NCBI RefSeq assembly: GCF_005491705.1
Contig: NZ_CP028092.1
Coordinates: forward strand, 4,836,001-4,900,000
Source: Pontibacter sp. SGAir0037
GTDB taxonomy: Bacteria; Bacteroidota; Bacteroidia; Cytophagales; Hymenobacteraceae
DNA length: 64,000 nt
Reading direction: 5' to 3'
The notes under the pieces: model-generated
What the model was told of the DNA's origin: nothing
Database searches by the model: none
The model's input: only the letters and a program-made list of their open reading frames with translations
Shown: piece after piece, positions 46,345-55,042 of the stretch
Layout: every line of letters starts with the position of its first letter
Position numbering within the stretch: position 1 is the first letter of the stretch
Made by a program: the position numbers and the translations under genes

Positions 46345-47163
46345 AGCCTTGCGGGTTTTGTAGTTCTGCACGACGTTGTCAATGAGAAAGAACAGGAGTT
46401 AGTGGAGCAGATCAAGGAAGTATATGAGCAGAGCAAGTGCCGCTATGGCAGTCCCAGGATAAGTTTTGAACTGGAGGAGCGGGGCATTCGAGCCTCCCGC
46501 CCAAGGGTAGCCCGTCTTATGCAGAATCATCATATACAGAGTATTATACGAAAGAAGTATAGGGTGCGAACTACCGACTCCAGTCATACCTATACTATAG
46601 CGGACAACCATTTGGCAGGGGATTTCCAGGCAGTAAGGCCGGCAGAGAAGTGGGTATCTGATCTGACCTACATCAGAACTGGGGAAGGCTGGCTGTAACT
46701 GACCGTGGTACTGGACCTGGCCGATAGAAAAGTAGTGGGCTGGGCCCTGAGCGAGACGATGGAGGCGGAGGTAACTACGGTGGCTGCCTTCCAAATGGCC
46801 GTGAGAAACAGGCCTGTATTCCACTCCCTTTTGTTTCACTCTGACCGAGGCGTGCAATACGCCTGCAGTGCCTTCCAGGAGCAATTGGAGGGAATGCCGG
46901 TGCAGCAGAGTATGAGCCGCAAGGGCAACTGTTGGGACAACGCGGTGGCCGAGAGCTTCTTCAAGACGATGAAAACTCAAAATGGTGTACCACCACAAGT
47001 TTGCCACCATAGCAGAGGCAAAACTGGCCGTTTTCGAGTATATCGAAGGGTGGTATAACAGGAAAAGGAAACATTCGGCACTAGGTTATCTGACGCCATG
47101 CCAATATGAAAACCAGTTGTACAGCCAAGCTGTGGCTGCCTGAAAAAAGTCTCCAGTAAAACA
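46345..47163 (+). pseudogene. Decayed IS3-family transposase (orfB remnant)
   Basis: Reading starts without its normal beginning near 46345 and shows a typical IS3 orfB: KCRYGSPRISFELEERGIR, then KWVSDLTYIRTGEGWL (first catalytic Asp), HSDRGVQYAC (second Asp) and DNAVAESFFKT (Glu). A TAA at 46696-46698 stands where Tyr is expected, and the frame shifts near 46975, after which YHHKFATIAEAKLAVFEYIE and YNRKRKHSALGYLTP are read to TGA 47141-47143. The right end may be at 47163 (reverse complement begins TGTTTTACTGGAGAC). No orfA and no left end were found: a dead copy. Confidence 0.85.
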
Positions 47164-47371
47164 TTGCAATTCCAGCCATCACCATGGAAAGGGAACACCA
47201 ACAGCCTCTCCTAAGCTTTTTGAAGTGTTGCTACCATCACTTCTCCAGCTGGAAAATTGAGCTTGGATTTTAAGCATCTAATTTGAAGTAAGACCGAGAG
47301 CAAGTAAACCGATAGATGAGTTGTGCAACAGGCACCCACATTTTGCGGGATGCAAAACAGAGCAGTTTTAT

Positions 47372-47418
47372 CAACTTTGCCAAAATTATCTCCGCCAACA
47401 TTTCTTAACTCCGCCAAC
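47372..47418. repeat. TTTGCCAA / CCGCCAAC repeat cluster, left
   Basis: CAACTTTGCCAAAA (47372-47385) is followed by two CCGCCAAC copies (47392 and 47411 regions), just before the gene at 47452. The 13-mer CAACTTTGCCAAA recurs at 49466-49478. They may be binding sites or iterons. Confidence 0.45.
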
Positions 47419-47451
47419 AGACCTTATCTTTAGCTGTACAACACGGAAGCC

Positions 47452-48453
47452 ATGGCCTTCTTGACTATTGACCAACTGTTTTCCATGCTTATCGGTCAGG
47501 GCGTGAAGACTAGCAAGCGCACCATTGAACGGCAGATAAGTTATCTGAAGCGTACTGACCAGACACTGTACCGTGCAGCTACCCGGCAGGAAAGTAGGCG
47601 CTTTGTTTATGAGGAAAGCCTGCTTATTCCTTATCTGCGTGACTTCAAGCATGAGGTGGCAAAGCACAATACAGTAGAAGGCAGTAAAAAACAAAATATT
47701 CAAGCACCTGTAAAAAAGCATGTTACCCCTGTAAAGAACGTTTTAGTCTCCTTGTCAAGCTATAAGTTCAGCCAAGGCAAGCGGGAGGCGCTGCTTTCGG
47801 AAATTCTGGCAGAGCATACTCCTTTGCTAGACGAGGTGAGTATCCGAGAGATGAGGGAGAGTCTCTCATCTCCCAAGGACCGGGACAGGTTCGGGCTGGC
47901 GCTCGCCATTTGCTCGGAGTACGCGCTGGGCCTGGACTCCATTGCCGCATGCTGCCAAAAGGCAGGTGTCCCGTACCAGACATTCTGGAGGTGGAGAAAG
48001 GAAGTGAGAGAAATAAGAGCTCTTTATAAAATAGGCAAGCGAAAAAGCGGTAAGGCAAAAAGCAGGCAGGTTTTGGAGGCAGCGGAGACTGGCCTTCTGA
48101 AGCTGGTTAAGGGCTTTAAGTACACGAGGAAGGAGGCGTATTACGCGCATTCCCTGCTGCCAGACGGCACAGTGGCAAAGCACCTCAAAACCAGTAAAGA
48201 GACCACTGTACAGGTGCCGCCTTCTCTAGGCGCCGTCCTCTTCACCCTGACCAACTTGGACCCCAAAAGGTGGAGGGATACCAGGCGCATCCCCTTCCCC
48301 GCTCCCCCCTCGCCTAAACCTGAAGACGTCACCAACCGCTCAGACAAGGAGCTGCTAGAGACTATTCTATACCTGGTCCAACATACCCCGAACCTCCGAG
48401 AGCAGCTTTTGGACAAACTGCTTGAGATCACTCCATCTCCCTCAGCGGGATGA
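47452..48453 (+). CDS. HTH protein resembling phage terminase small subunits
   Basis: A 333-residue DNA-binding protein. The N-terminal 70 residues look like a winged helix (LTIDQLFSMLIGQGVKTSKR). The middle (about 145-290) has the pattern of terminase small subunits: AICSEYALGLDSIAACCQKA, YQTFWRWRKEVREIRALYK, a repeated helix with LLKLVKGFKYTRKEAYY, then PPSLGAVLFTLTNLDPKRWRD, the usual end of that domain. No terminase large subunit or capsid gene is nearby, so a packaging role is unlikely; it may act as a regulator or replication protein of a mobile segment. Repeat clusters lie upstream and 1 kb downstream. Confidence 0.65.
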   Translation: MAFLTIDQLFSMLIGQGVKTSKRTIERQISYLKRTDQTLYRAATRQESRRFVYEESLLIPYLRDFKHEVAKHNTVEGSKKQNIQAPVKKHVTPVKNVLVSLSSYKFSQGKREALLSEILAEHTPLLDEVSIREMRESLSSPKDRDRFGLALAICSEYALGLDSIAACCQKAGVPYQTFWRWRKEVREIRALYKIGKRKSGKAKSRQVLEAAETGLLKLVKGFKYTRKEAYYAHSLLPDGTVAKHLKTSKETTVQVPPSLGAVLFTLTNLDPKRWRDTRRIPFPAPPSPKPEDVTNRSDKELLETILYLVQHTPNLREQLLDKLLEITPSPSAG

Positions 48454-48898
48454 CATGCAGCTGCAGGTGTTCCCAGTCGCCGCCCCTTCTGTAGATATCG
48501 GCCAGCATTTCCTCAGGAAACTGCCATGCCTCCGTTGCCTCCTGCCAGTCTGAGGTGACCGTGTCCTTGGTGAATCGTAGGTACAGGTTCGCATAGTCTG
48601 GTGCATCACGGAAGAAATCGTTGAGATTATCTTCGAAAATCTCCCAGGCCTCCTCCTGCGTGAGCCCCTCCCTGAAGCCGTCGCTGCTTAGCAGAGGCCC
48701 CTCCTCGTCCTCCCACAGAGCCTCCGCAAAGACAGAGTCCGCGGTATTGACATAGACGCTGCTCAGGAACTGCTCCTGCTTGATAACAAACTCGCGGATA
48801 CCTTTCTCCCAGGCCTGCCCCTTACCTTCGGCCGACACCACTATCGGCTCCTGCTCCTGCAGCGGCACCTGGGCAAATCCGATTAAATACTTTTCCAT
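48428..48898 (-). CDS. Acidic hypothetical protein
   Basis: I do not recognise it. From ATG 48898 (preceded by AAGAAGAAT) the product has 156 residues, rich in Glu, Asp and Trp, with MEKYLIGFAQVPLQEQEPIV at the start and EEAWEIFEDNLNDFFRDAPD in the middle. No signal peptide, membrane segment or catalytic motif is seen. Its end overlaps the convergent HTH gene by 26 bp. Small acidic proteins beside mobile DNA are sometimes inhibitors or immunity proteins, but nothing here proves that. Confidence 0.6.
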   Translation of the reverse strand: MEKYLIGFAQVPLQEQEPIVVSAEGKGQAWEKGIREFVIKQEQFLSSVYVNTADSVFAEALWEDEEGPLLSSDGFREGLTQEEAWEIFEDNLNDFFRDAPDYANLYLRFTKDTVTSDWQEATEAWQFPEEMLADIYRRGGDWEHLQLHVIPLREME

Positions 48899-49035
48899 TT
48901 GATTCTTCTTAAGTTTAGGTCTTGTAGCTGTTGTTCCCTTAAAGGCAGCCTCCAATCAGTTGCAAGAATAGCGAAATTCTCTTTATAACACATATATGTG
49001 TTAATAATTCCAACGGCGAATCCTCAACTTGCCCC

Positions 49036-49272
49036 GTGACCAAAGTAAGGGACTCGGAACTGCTGGAAAGGTTCGGGCGCCACCTCAGGGGCATCCGGCT
49101 GGAGAAGGGGCTCTCTCAAGAAGAGGTGGCCTACCAGGCCGACATACCCGTCAACCAGGTTGGCAGGATTGAGCGGGGAGAGGTCAACACCACCGTCAGC
49201 ACACTCTTCGCGCTTGCACGGGCACTGGAGGTGGACCCACCCCACCTACTCAACATCCACAGCCTATCCTAA
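49036..49272 (+). CDS. Small XRE-family regulator
   Basis: A 78-residue protein, little more than one HTH domain: LERFGRHLRGIRLEKGLSQE, then EVAYQADIPVNQVGRIERGE and TTVSTLFALARALEVDP. The start is GTG at 49036. It is divergent from the acidic hypothetical gene, with about 140 bp between, and lies inside the segment bounded by TTTGCCAA repeats. It may control the flanking genes. Confidence 0.8.
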   Translation: MTKVRDSELLERFGRHLRGIRLEKGLSQEEVAYQADIPVNQVGRIERGEVNTTVSTLFALARALEVDPPHLLNIHSLS

Positions 49273-49860
49273 AAACTCAGCTTCTCCTACAAATGATCGC
49301 AGCAGGCGCGCCGCCCTGTTCTTTGCCAAGATGTGCGGCATTGATGTTTTCTGCTCCAATGCGCTGTTAAAGAAGAGGAAGCCATAAGTGGCAGGTACGA
49401 TATCTAATATATTGACAGTGAGTTTTTTGTTGGCGTTCCTTGCCAACTACTCCGATGTCCTCTGCCAACTTTGCCAAACTCAAGCTTTGCCAAAACAGCC
49501 TTTAGAGCTCGTTGCGCGCATTTTAGGGTTCTATTTGGCAAAGAATACTTTCGTTTAGCCGAAGTCGCCGCTTCCTATAAAGAAGGGATTCAGATCGAAC
49601 AATTCTGCTTTCAATCCAGGAAAAGCAGGCAAAGGGCATAACAGATAGAATATCCTTACCATAGATGAGGCCTTGCCATCGCCTGAGATTGACAGTTCGA
49701 TATCGGGGCACGCAGCCGCACTTATTGATACTGGTGAACAACGCTGAAAGTCAAATACGAGGGGAAGATAGGCGGGAGAAGGTATTTCCAAACATGGAAA
49801 CTGGGATTTTGTCTTGCCGAGGCAAGGGTAGAAATGTCTGAAAGGAGAAATTAATTATCT
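49273..49860. repeat. Non-coding region with TTTGCCAA repeat cluster, right
   Basis: Nearly 600 bp without a gene I can support. From 49450 to 49545 it carries GCCAAC and TTTGCCAA copies: GCCAAC at 49442, CAACTTTGCCAAA at 49466-49478, CTTTGCCAAAAC at 49485-49496, and an inverted TTTGGCAAA at 49535-49543. Open frames on the minus strand (49555-49791) have no recognisable content. TATCTTTG at 49856-49863 fits a -7 box for the recombinase gene. Confidence 0.45.
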
Positions 49861-49900
49861 TTGTTACATTACTTCTACGAACGTAGAAGCTTTGTAACAA
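49861..49900. promoter_or_regulatory. 40-bp dyad upstream of the serine recombinase
   Basis: A symmetric site around a central AA (49880-49881): inner arms CTTCTACG/CGTAGAAG (8 bp each, perfect) and outer arms TTGTTACA/TGTAACAA (8 bp each, perfect), with three unpaired bases on either side between them. In all 16 of 19 pairs match. It ends 10 bp before the recombinase ATG and overlaps a -7-like TATCTTTG, so it may be a crossover site, an operator, or both. Confidence 0.65.
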
Positions 49901-49910
49901 GAGTGAAAAT

Positions 49911-50591
49911 ATGAAAGAAAACAAGCCCATCATCGTCTACTACCGCGTCTCCACCAAGCGCCAGGGCGAGAGCGGCCTGGGCCTGGAGGCACAGCGCACA
50001 TACGTCAGGCACTTCTACTCCCAGGAGCCGGTGGCCGAGTTTGTAGAGACGGTGAGCGGCAAGGACATTACAAACCGGCCAAAGCTGCAGCAGGCGCTGG
50101 CCCTCTGCAAGCAGCACCGGGCGACGCTGGTGGTGGCCAAAATAGACAGGCTTAGTCGCAATACCGAGCAGGCCCTCCGGATCTACTCCGAACTGGAGGG
50201 AAGGCTGGAGTCCTGTGACATTCCCAACTTGGACAAGTTCACGCTCACCCTTTTCATGGCCATCGCCGACCGGGAGCGGGAGCTCATCAGCCTCCGCACC
50301 AAAGCGGCCCTGGATGAGAAGCGTAAGCGCGACGGGGAGTGGCGTCTTCCTTCCGCTGTGTTTATGAATGGCGAGGCTTCCTCGATAGGAGTGGTGGCCA
50401 TCCAGGAGAAGGCGCAAGCCAACATCAACAACAGGAAAGCAGCCGCTTTGGTTAAATCCCTGCGAATCTACCAAAAGCTGACCTGGCGGCAAATTGCCCA
50501 GGAGCTTAACATGGGTGGGTTTAGAACAAGTAGGGGTGGTGAATTTCAGGCGACGCAGGCCATGCGCCTTTACTCAGAAGTGCAAGGCTAG
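49911..50591 (+). CDS. Serine recombinase of the resolvase/invertase family
   Basis: A 226-residue site-specific recombinase. The catalytic domain (residues 1-140) has YYRVSTKRQGESGLGLEAQR with nucleophile Ser14, then KIDRLSRNTEQ and DRERELISLRTKAAL (the long helix). The C-terminal part carries an HTH-like segment (LTWRQIAQELNMGGFRTSRG). Length is that of small resolvases and invertases, not large integrases. A strong dyad precedes the start, which fits a cis-acting recombination or control site. It may resolve or invert part of this accessory region. Confidence 0.9.
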   Translation: MKENKPIIVYYRVSTKRQGESGLGLEAQRTYVRHFYSQEPVAEFVETVSGKDITNRPKLQQALALCKQHRATLVVAKIDRLSRNTEQALRIYSELEGRLESCDIPNLDKFTLTLFMAIADRERELISLRTKAALDEKRKRDGEWRLPSAVFMNGEASSIGVVAIQEKAQANINNRKAAALVKSLRIYQKLTWRQIAQELNMGGFRTSRGGEFQATQAMRLYSEVQG

Positions 50592-51082
<491 letters not shown>

Positions 51083-51223
51083 GTCCTGAAAAAAGTTGAC
51101 AGTTTACATTGTTAATCCTGTACCAGGTTGACAGCTGTTTCTTAATCCTGCCATCCCTTTACACCTTATACCCTCACCATAAGTAAGGGGTTCTGGCAAC
51201 AACAAGCCTTCCTGGCCTGCACC

Positions 51224-52153
51224 TTACTGCATGGGCACCTCCTTTCCCTTCTTGTCAGTATAATAATTTTTCCAGTGTCTCTTCAGCTCGCCGGTCCTGT
51301 CGTGCGCCTCCACAGGCGTGAGCATGTCCACGCTCGAGTGCGGGCGCTGATAGTTGTAGATGCTCACTGCCGTGGCCACGGCTAGCTGGGCCGCCATGAA
51401 GTCAGGGTACACTGCCTCCAGGAGCTCCTGCTTGAGGACACCGTTCACCCGCTCGGCCAGCGCATTCTCCAGCGGGTCGCCGCTCTGGGTCATGGAGACA
51501 GCGATTCGCCGCTCCTGCAGCAGCCTGACATAACCTTGGCTGCAGTACTGAATACCCCTGTCGGAGTGATGGATCAAGTAACCTAGCATGGGGCAGTTAG
51601 CAAGTGCCATCTCCAAAGCCCGGATGCATCCACAGGCGGTAAGATCCTCGCTTAGGTAAAAGCCGACGATCTTGCGGCTGTAAGCATCGGTAACAAGGCT
51701 CAAATAGGCAAAGCCTTCCTCCAGGTGAATATAGGTGATGTCGCTCACCCACAGCTGCCCGGCTGCTTTGGGCACAAAACCTATAGTCAGGTTCTCATAC
51801 TTGTGCAGCCAGTGACCAGAGAAAGTGGTCTGGGGCTTAGAGCGCCTTCGCTTCCTGACAAGCAGATCGCGCTCGCGCAGGAGTTCAAAAAAGGCGTCTC
51901 GGCCTACTTCAATGTTATGGGCAGCCATAAAAGGAGACATTATCACCAGCAGCTTGCGCGCACCCAGCCGCTTCTGCGTGCGACGGATTCGCAGTACCTC
52001 TTGCACAAGCAAGTCCTCTTTCAGCGCTTGCTGCTGCCGAATTCTGAGGTGCTGGTAGTACGCCTGTCTACTGTAACCAAACAAGCGGCAAAGCACTCCA
52101 ACTGCTTGGAAGGGCGTTCTTTGCTCCACTCTTAGGATTGCTTGGTGCCAGAC
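51224..52153 (-). CDS. IS3 transposase OrfB (made as an OrfAB fusion)
   Basis: The catalytic half, 309 codons after the slip site, starting with VWHQAILRVEQRTPFQAVGV. An HTH_21-like segment (RLGARKLLVI) precedes the DDE core: LWVSDITYIH (Asp), HHSDRGIQYCS (Asp) and ENALAERVNGVLKQE (Glu), ending with YNYQRPHSSVDMLTPVEAHD. All three catalytic residues are present and no stop or shift interrupts the frame, so the element looks able to move. No independent start codon with a ribosome binding site is evident. Confidence 0.88.
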   Translation of the reverse strand, partial: VWHQAILRVEQRTPFQAVGVLCRLFGYSRQAYYQHLRIRQQQALKEDLLVQEVLRIRRTQKRLGARKLLVIMSPFMAAHNIEVGRDAFFELLRERDLLVRKRRRSKPQTTFSGHWLHKYENLTIGFVPKAAGQLWVSDITYIHLEEGFAYLSLVTDAYSRKIVGFYLSEDLTACGCIRALEMALANCPMLGYLIHHSDRGIQYCSQGYVRLLQERRIAVSMTQSGDPLENALAERVNGVLKQELLEAVYPDFMAAQLAVATAVSIYNYQRPHSSVDMLTPVEAHDRTGELKRHWKNYYTDKKGKEVPMQ

Positions 52154-52467
52154 TTTTTTAGGATGGGAGTTCCGAGCTCCTCCTCGGCTATGAGGATAGC
52201 CTCCTGCAGGGCCTGGTTGTAGAGCCTGGCTTTGCGTAGCTCTGATTGCAGGGTCTCGACATTGGTCGGCAACTTGTCTGTGGGCAGTTCCCGCAGCAGC
52301 CTGGCCCTTCTGATTTTGTGTGGTTTTTTCATGCGCCCTTGGTACTCCTTTACCCAACGGTGCAGGCTACGGTAATCAACACCACATCTATCGGCCACTT
52401 CTCGGTAGCTCTGACCCGAGGTGAGATACTCAGCTACAATACGTTCTCTTAATGCTTTGTCCTTCAT
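52132..52467 (-). CDS. IS3 transposase OrfA
   Basis: A 111-residue DNA-binding subunit from ATG 52467. The HTH is RERIVAEYLTSGQSYREVAD then RCGVDYRSLHRWVKEYQG, followed by a leucine-zipper-like helix (VETLQSELRKARLYNQALQE). Near the end the message has A-AAA-AAG (minus strand, 52159-52153), the slippery heptamer of IS3 elements. Ribosomes slipping there by -1 would read into orfB and make an OrfAB fusion of about 414 residues; others stop at 52132. Confidence 0.88.
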   Translation of the reverse strand: MKDKALRERIVAEYLTSGQSYREVADRCGVDYRSLHRWVKEYQGRMKKPHKIRRARLLRELPTDKLPTNVETLQSELRKARLYNQALQEAILIAEEELGTPILKKSGTKQS

Positions 52468-52501
52468 TTTCGTTGACTTTTTTGTCAACCTATTTCAGGA
52501 C

Positions 52502-52791
52502 TAGACAAAAAAATTGCAATCGTTCTCCTTTTTATCAGCTGCTTAAAATTAACATCAGCAACCTATTATTTCAGAAAGCCATGCAACAACATAGCTCTGG
52601 AAAATAGGCGCTGCATGGAACAGGTTAAGCGCATCGTAAGTGAATATCAATAGTTATTGGGAAAACCTGATAAAAAAGGATGAAAGTAAACAATACTGAA
52701 AAATCAGTATTGTTGTCGCCATCAATACCATGTTAATTGCTAATATTATAGCATACAGTTTTTATAGATTCAATTACTTTAATCATAATGC
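52502..52791. other. AT-rich leader of the 52.8-kb gene
   Basis: 290 bp, AT-rich, directly between the IS3 right end and the next start. No promoter consensus or RNA seen. Confidence 0.35.
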
Positions 52792-54159
52792 ATGAGACAC
52801 TTATTAAGGCTTTATATAATTGTTGTATTTATATTTTTAAATAGCAGCACGTATGCTCAAGAGATCTATAATAAATCTAGAAGGTTTATAGACTCGCTTG
52901 ATAACGCAACAGGCACTGTCCTCATGACCGATCCTGGTCTCAATGTGTTTATGGCTAAAAAAGTTAATACGTACTTAACAGGGACAGGGGATTTATCTTT
53001 GAACAAAAGCTATTTTATTATAGACCCCACAGATGGGCGTCTTTTTATTGGTACTAATCATGCCAAAGATCCATCCTCTGGAGATGGTAGGACAAAATGG
53101 GTCTTTACTGGGGGAATAAAAATGAATGTAGCAGATGCTTTTTCAATTATATACTCTGGGGAAGACAATAAATTGAAAGAAAACATTGGGGCAGTTCTAA
53201 AGCTGACTTTATTAGGAAGAGGGATTATCAGCTATGATGCAAATCGAATACTAAGACAACAGAAAAACCTTGTAAATCTTGGTCTAGATTCAACAGGACA
53301 AATAAGCTATACGGATCAGGAAGCTGGAGAATATTTGAGGCGTCAGGTAAAAAATCAAATTTATGCTGAAATGAAAGAAGATTCTACAGACTTCATAAAT
53401 TCCTTATCTGGATTAATTGATGATGAACAAGCCCAGAATTGGGCTATCAAAAAATTAGATGACCATATCAAGAAACAAAATAAAAAATACAGATCAGCAT
53501 ACATTACTAGAGAGGCAGATAATATTGATGAAGAAGGAATGTATAATTGGTTTTGGAACCATTGGTTAAGCCTAAATATCTATGTTCCTTTTACTAAACA
53601 GCCTTATGAGGTAAGTGAGGACTTTACTAGCCCAATAGTCGAAAAGAAACTTTATAATATTGAGGCAGGATTACTCTATAATCATATCTTGGAGAAGGAA
53701 AAAATTCGTTTGTTTATATCTTTAGGAGGCGGATTAAAAAATCACAACAATATTATAACCTCATCCCTTAAAAAACATTCTATAAATGATTATAGGAATT
53801 TAGGAGGTGTAGATACTCTTAAGTTAGCCCAGTTGCAGGCCAAGGATGTTTACATTGGAAATTATACAAGCTATTTTACTCCATTCACAAGGTTCCAAAT
53901 AGTTAGTTTCTTTTTAGCAGAAAAATCAATAGGCCTTAGCTTCTCTGCAGAAAAATATATGAAGGGTTATGATCCTCTAAATATTAAATTAGGAATCCCT
54001 TTTACTCTGACAGGAAAGGACAAAGACACGAAAGCTAATTTTGAAATTCAGTTAAAATGGAATGACTACAATAATAACTTTTTAACCAATAAGTCCCGTT
54101 CCGATAAATTCACTTTAGGATTTAGTGTAGGGGTTCCTTTAACAAGTAAAATTTATTAA
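52792..54159 (+). CDS. Exported hypothetical protein, outer-membrane type
   Basis: I do not recognise the family. The 455-residue product has a clear signal peptide (MRHLLRLYIIVVFIFLNSST then YAQ). The mature protein mixes charged helices (about 150-240) with amphipathic strands, many in the C-terminal half: WLSLNIYVPFTK, KLYNIEAGLLYNHIL, IRLFISLGGGLKN, FTLGFSVGVPL at the end. An outer-membrane barrel or barrel-associated protein is likely. It is very AT-rich compared with the mobilisation and RHS genes and lies between IS elements, so it is probably transferred cargo. Confidence 0.7.
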   Translation: MRHLLRLYIIVVFIFLNSSTYAQEIYNKSRRFIDSLDNATGTVLMTDPGLNVFMAKKVNTYLTGTGDLSLNKSYFIIDPTDGRLFIGTNHAKDPSSGDGRTKWVFTGGIKMNVADAFSIIYSGEDNKLKENIGAVLKLTLLGRGIISYDANRILRQQKNLVNLGLDSTGQISYTDQEAGEYLRRQVKNQIYAEMKEDSTDFINSLSGLIDDEQAQNWAIKKLDDHIKKQNKKYRSAYITREADNIDEEGMYNWFWNHWLSLNIYVPFTKQPYEVSEDFTSPIVEKKLYNIEAGLLYNHILEKEKIRLFISLGGGLKNHNNIITSSLKKHSINDYRNLGGVDTLKLAQLQAKDVYIGNYTSYFTPFTRFQIVSFFLAEKSIGLSFSAEKYMKGYDPLNIKLGIPFTLTGKDKDTKANFEIQLKWNDYNNNFLTNKSRSDKFTLGFSVGVPLTSKIY

Positions 54160-54384
54160 ATAAAAAATTTCATTTGAGATTAAAACAGAACCATAAAATC
54201 AGAATGATACTAAACTAGAGCTGTACCAGAAAATCACCGTTTTTCTGAGACGGAGCCACAACTGCAAATCAGTTCTTATCTGGCACCAGATTGGAAAAAA
54301 TTACAACAATGGTAATTAACAGTTTAGGGCATTGGGAATATAAACATTATCTTGACACAGTTTATTTTACAGCCTCTACTCATG
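54160..54384. other. Region between exported gene and IS481-like element
   Basis: 225 bp containing direct repeat copy 1 (54235-54294) and the left target duplication ACTCATG (54378-54384). No gene. Confidence 0.5.
54235..54294 (+). repeat. 60-bp direct repeat, copy 1
   Basis: Matches 62830-62889 at 50 of 60 positions without gaps, including TTTCTGAGACGGAG, CTGCAAATCA and TGGCACC-GATTGG; the similarity reappears a little further on as ATGGTAATT (54309, 62925). The two copies are in the same orientation and enclose the PLD-J/TPR genes plus the nested insertion sequences. Confidence 0.75.
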
Positions 54385-55042
54385 TGAGATAGTCAAGATA
54401 TAATCTGACAGTTTAATTAAATTGAATGTGACGCATTTATTTATCTAAACTCGATTATATCATGACCACTCAAGACAAAATTATCAAAAACAAGTTAGGA
54501 TTGCTAAACCTGGCCGAGATGCTGGGCAACGTATCACAAGCCTGTAAAGTGATGGGATACAGCAGGGATTCCTTCTACCGCTTCCAACAACTCTATGAGC
54601 AAGGCGGCACTTCAGCTCTGCAGGAGATCAGCCGGGCAAGGCCCAATATTAAGAACAGGGTAGAGCAAGCCGTTGAAGATGCAGTGGTGGCACTGGCCAC
54701 TGAACAACCTGCCTTCGGGCAACTAAGAGCTTCCAATGAGCTCAAGAAGCGCGGCATCTTTATCTCCCCAGGCGGCGTGCGATCAGTGTGGCTTCGTTAC
54801 CAGCTGGAGACCTTTCCCAAGCGACTAAAAGCGCTGGAAACTAAAGTAGCAGAAGAAGGATTGATTCTTACAGAAGCGCAGGTAGTGGCCCTGGAGAAAG
54901 CCAAAGAAGAAAAAACCGCGCATGGAGAGATCGAGACACACCACCCAGGCTACCTGGGCGCGCAGGACACTTATTACGTGGGCTATATCAAAGGTGTAGG
55001 CAAAATCTACCAGCAGACTTTCATTGGTATCGGCCCTATGAA

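Larger units (their letters stand above)
51083..52501 (-). mobile_element. Complete IS3-family insertion sequence
   Basis: About 1.42 kb bounded by imperfect inverted repeats beginning GTCCTGAAA (left, 51083 onward, continuing to AGTTGACA) and, in reverse complement, GTCCTGAAATAGGTTGACA (right, ending 52501). It holds orfA and orfB with a -1 overlap. No clean target duplication is visible at the ends (CTC/TAG neighbours differ), so one end may have been altered after insertion. Confidence 0.8.

Noticed and set aside
46325..46348. Left inverted repeat of the decayed IS3 copy
   Set aside because: ATTACTGGAAAG resembles part of the right end (TTTTACTGGAGAC) but matches over too few bases to call.
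49555..49791. 78-codon minus-strand frame near the repeat cluster
   Set aside because: Looks somewhat protein-like but overlaps another equal frame and has no ribosome binding site or known motif.
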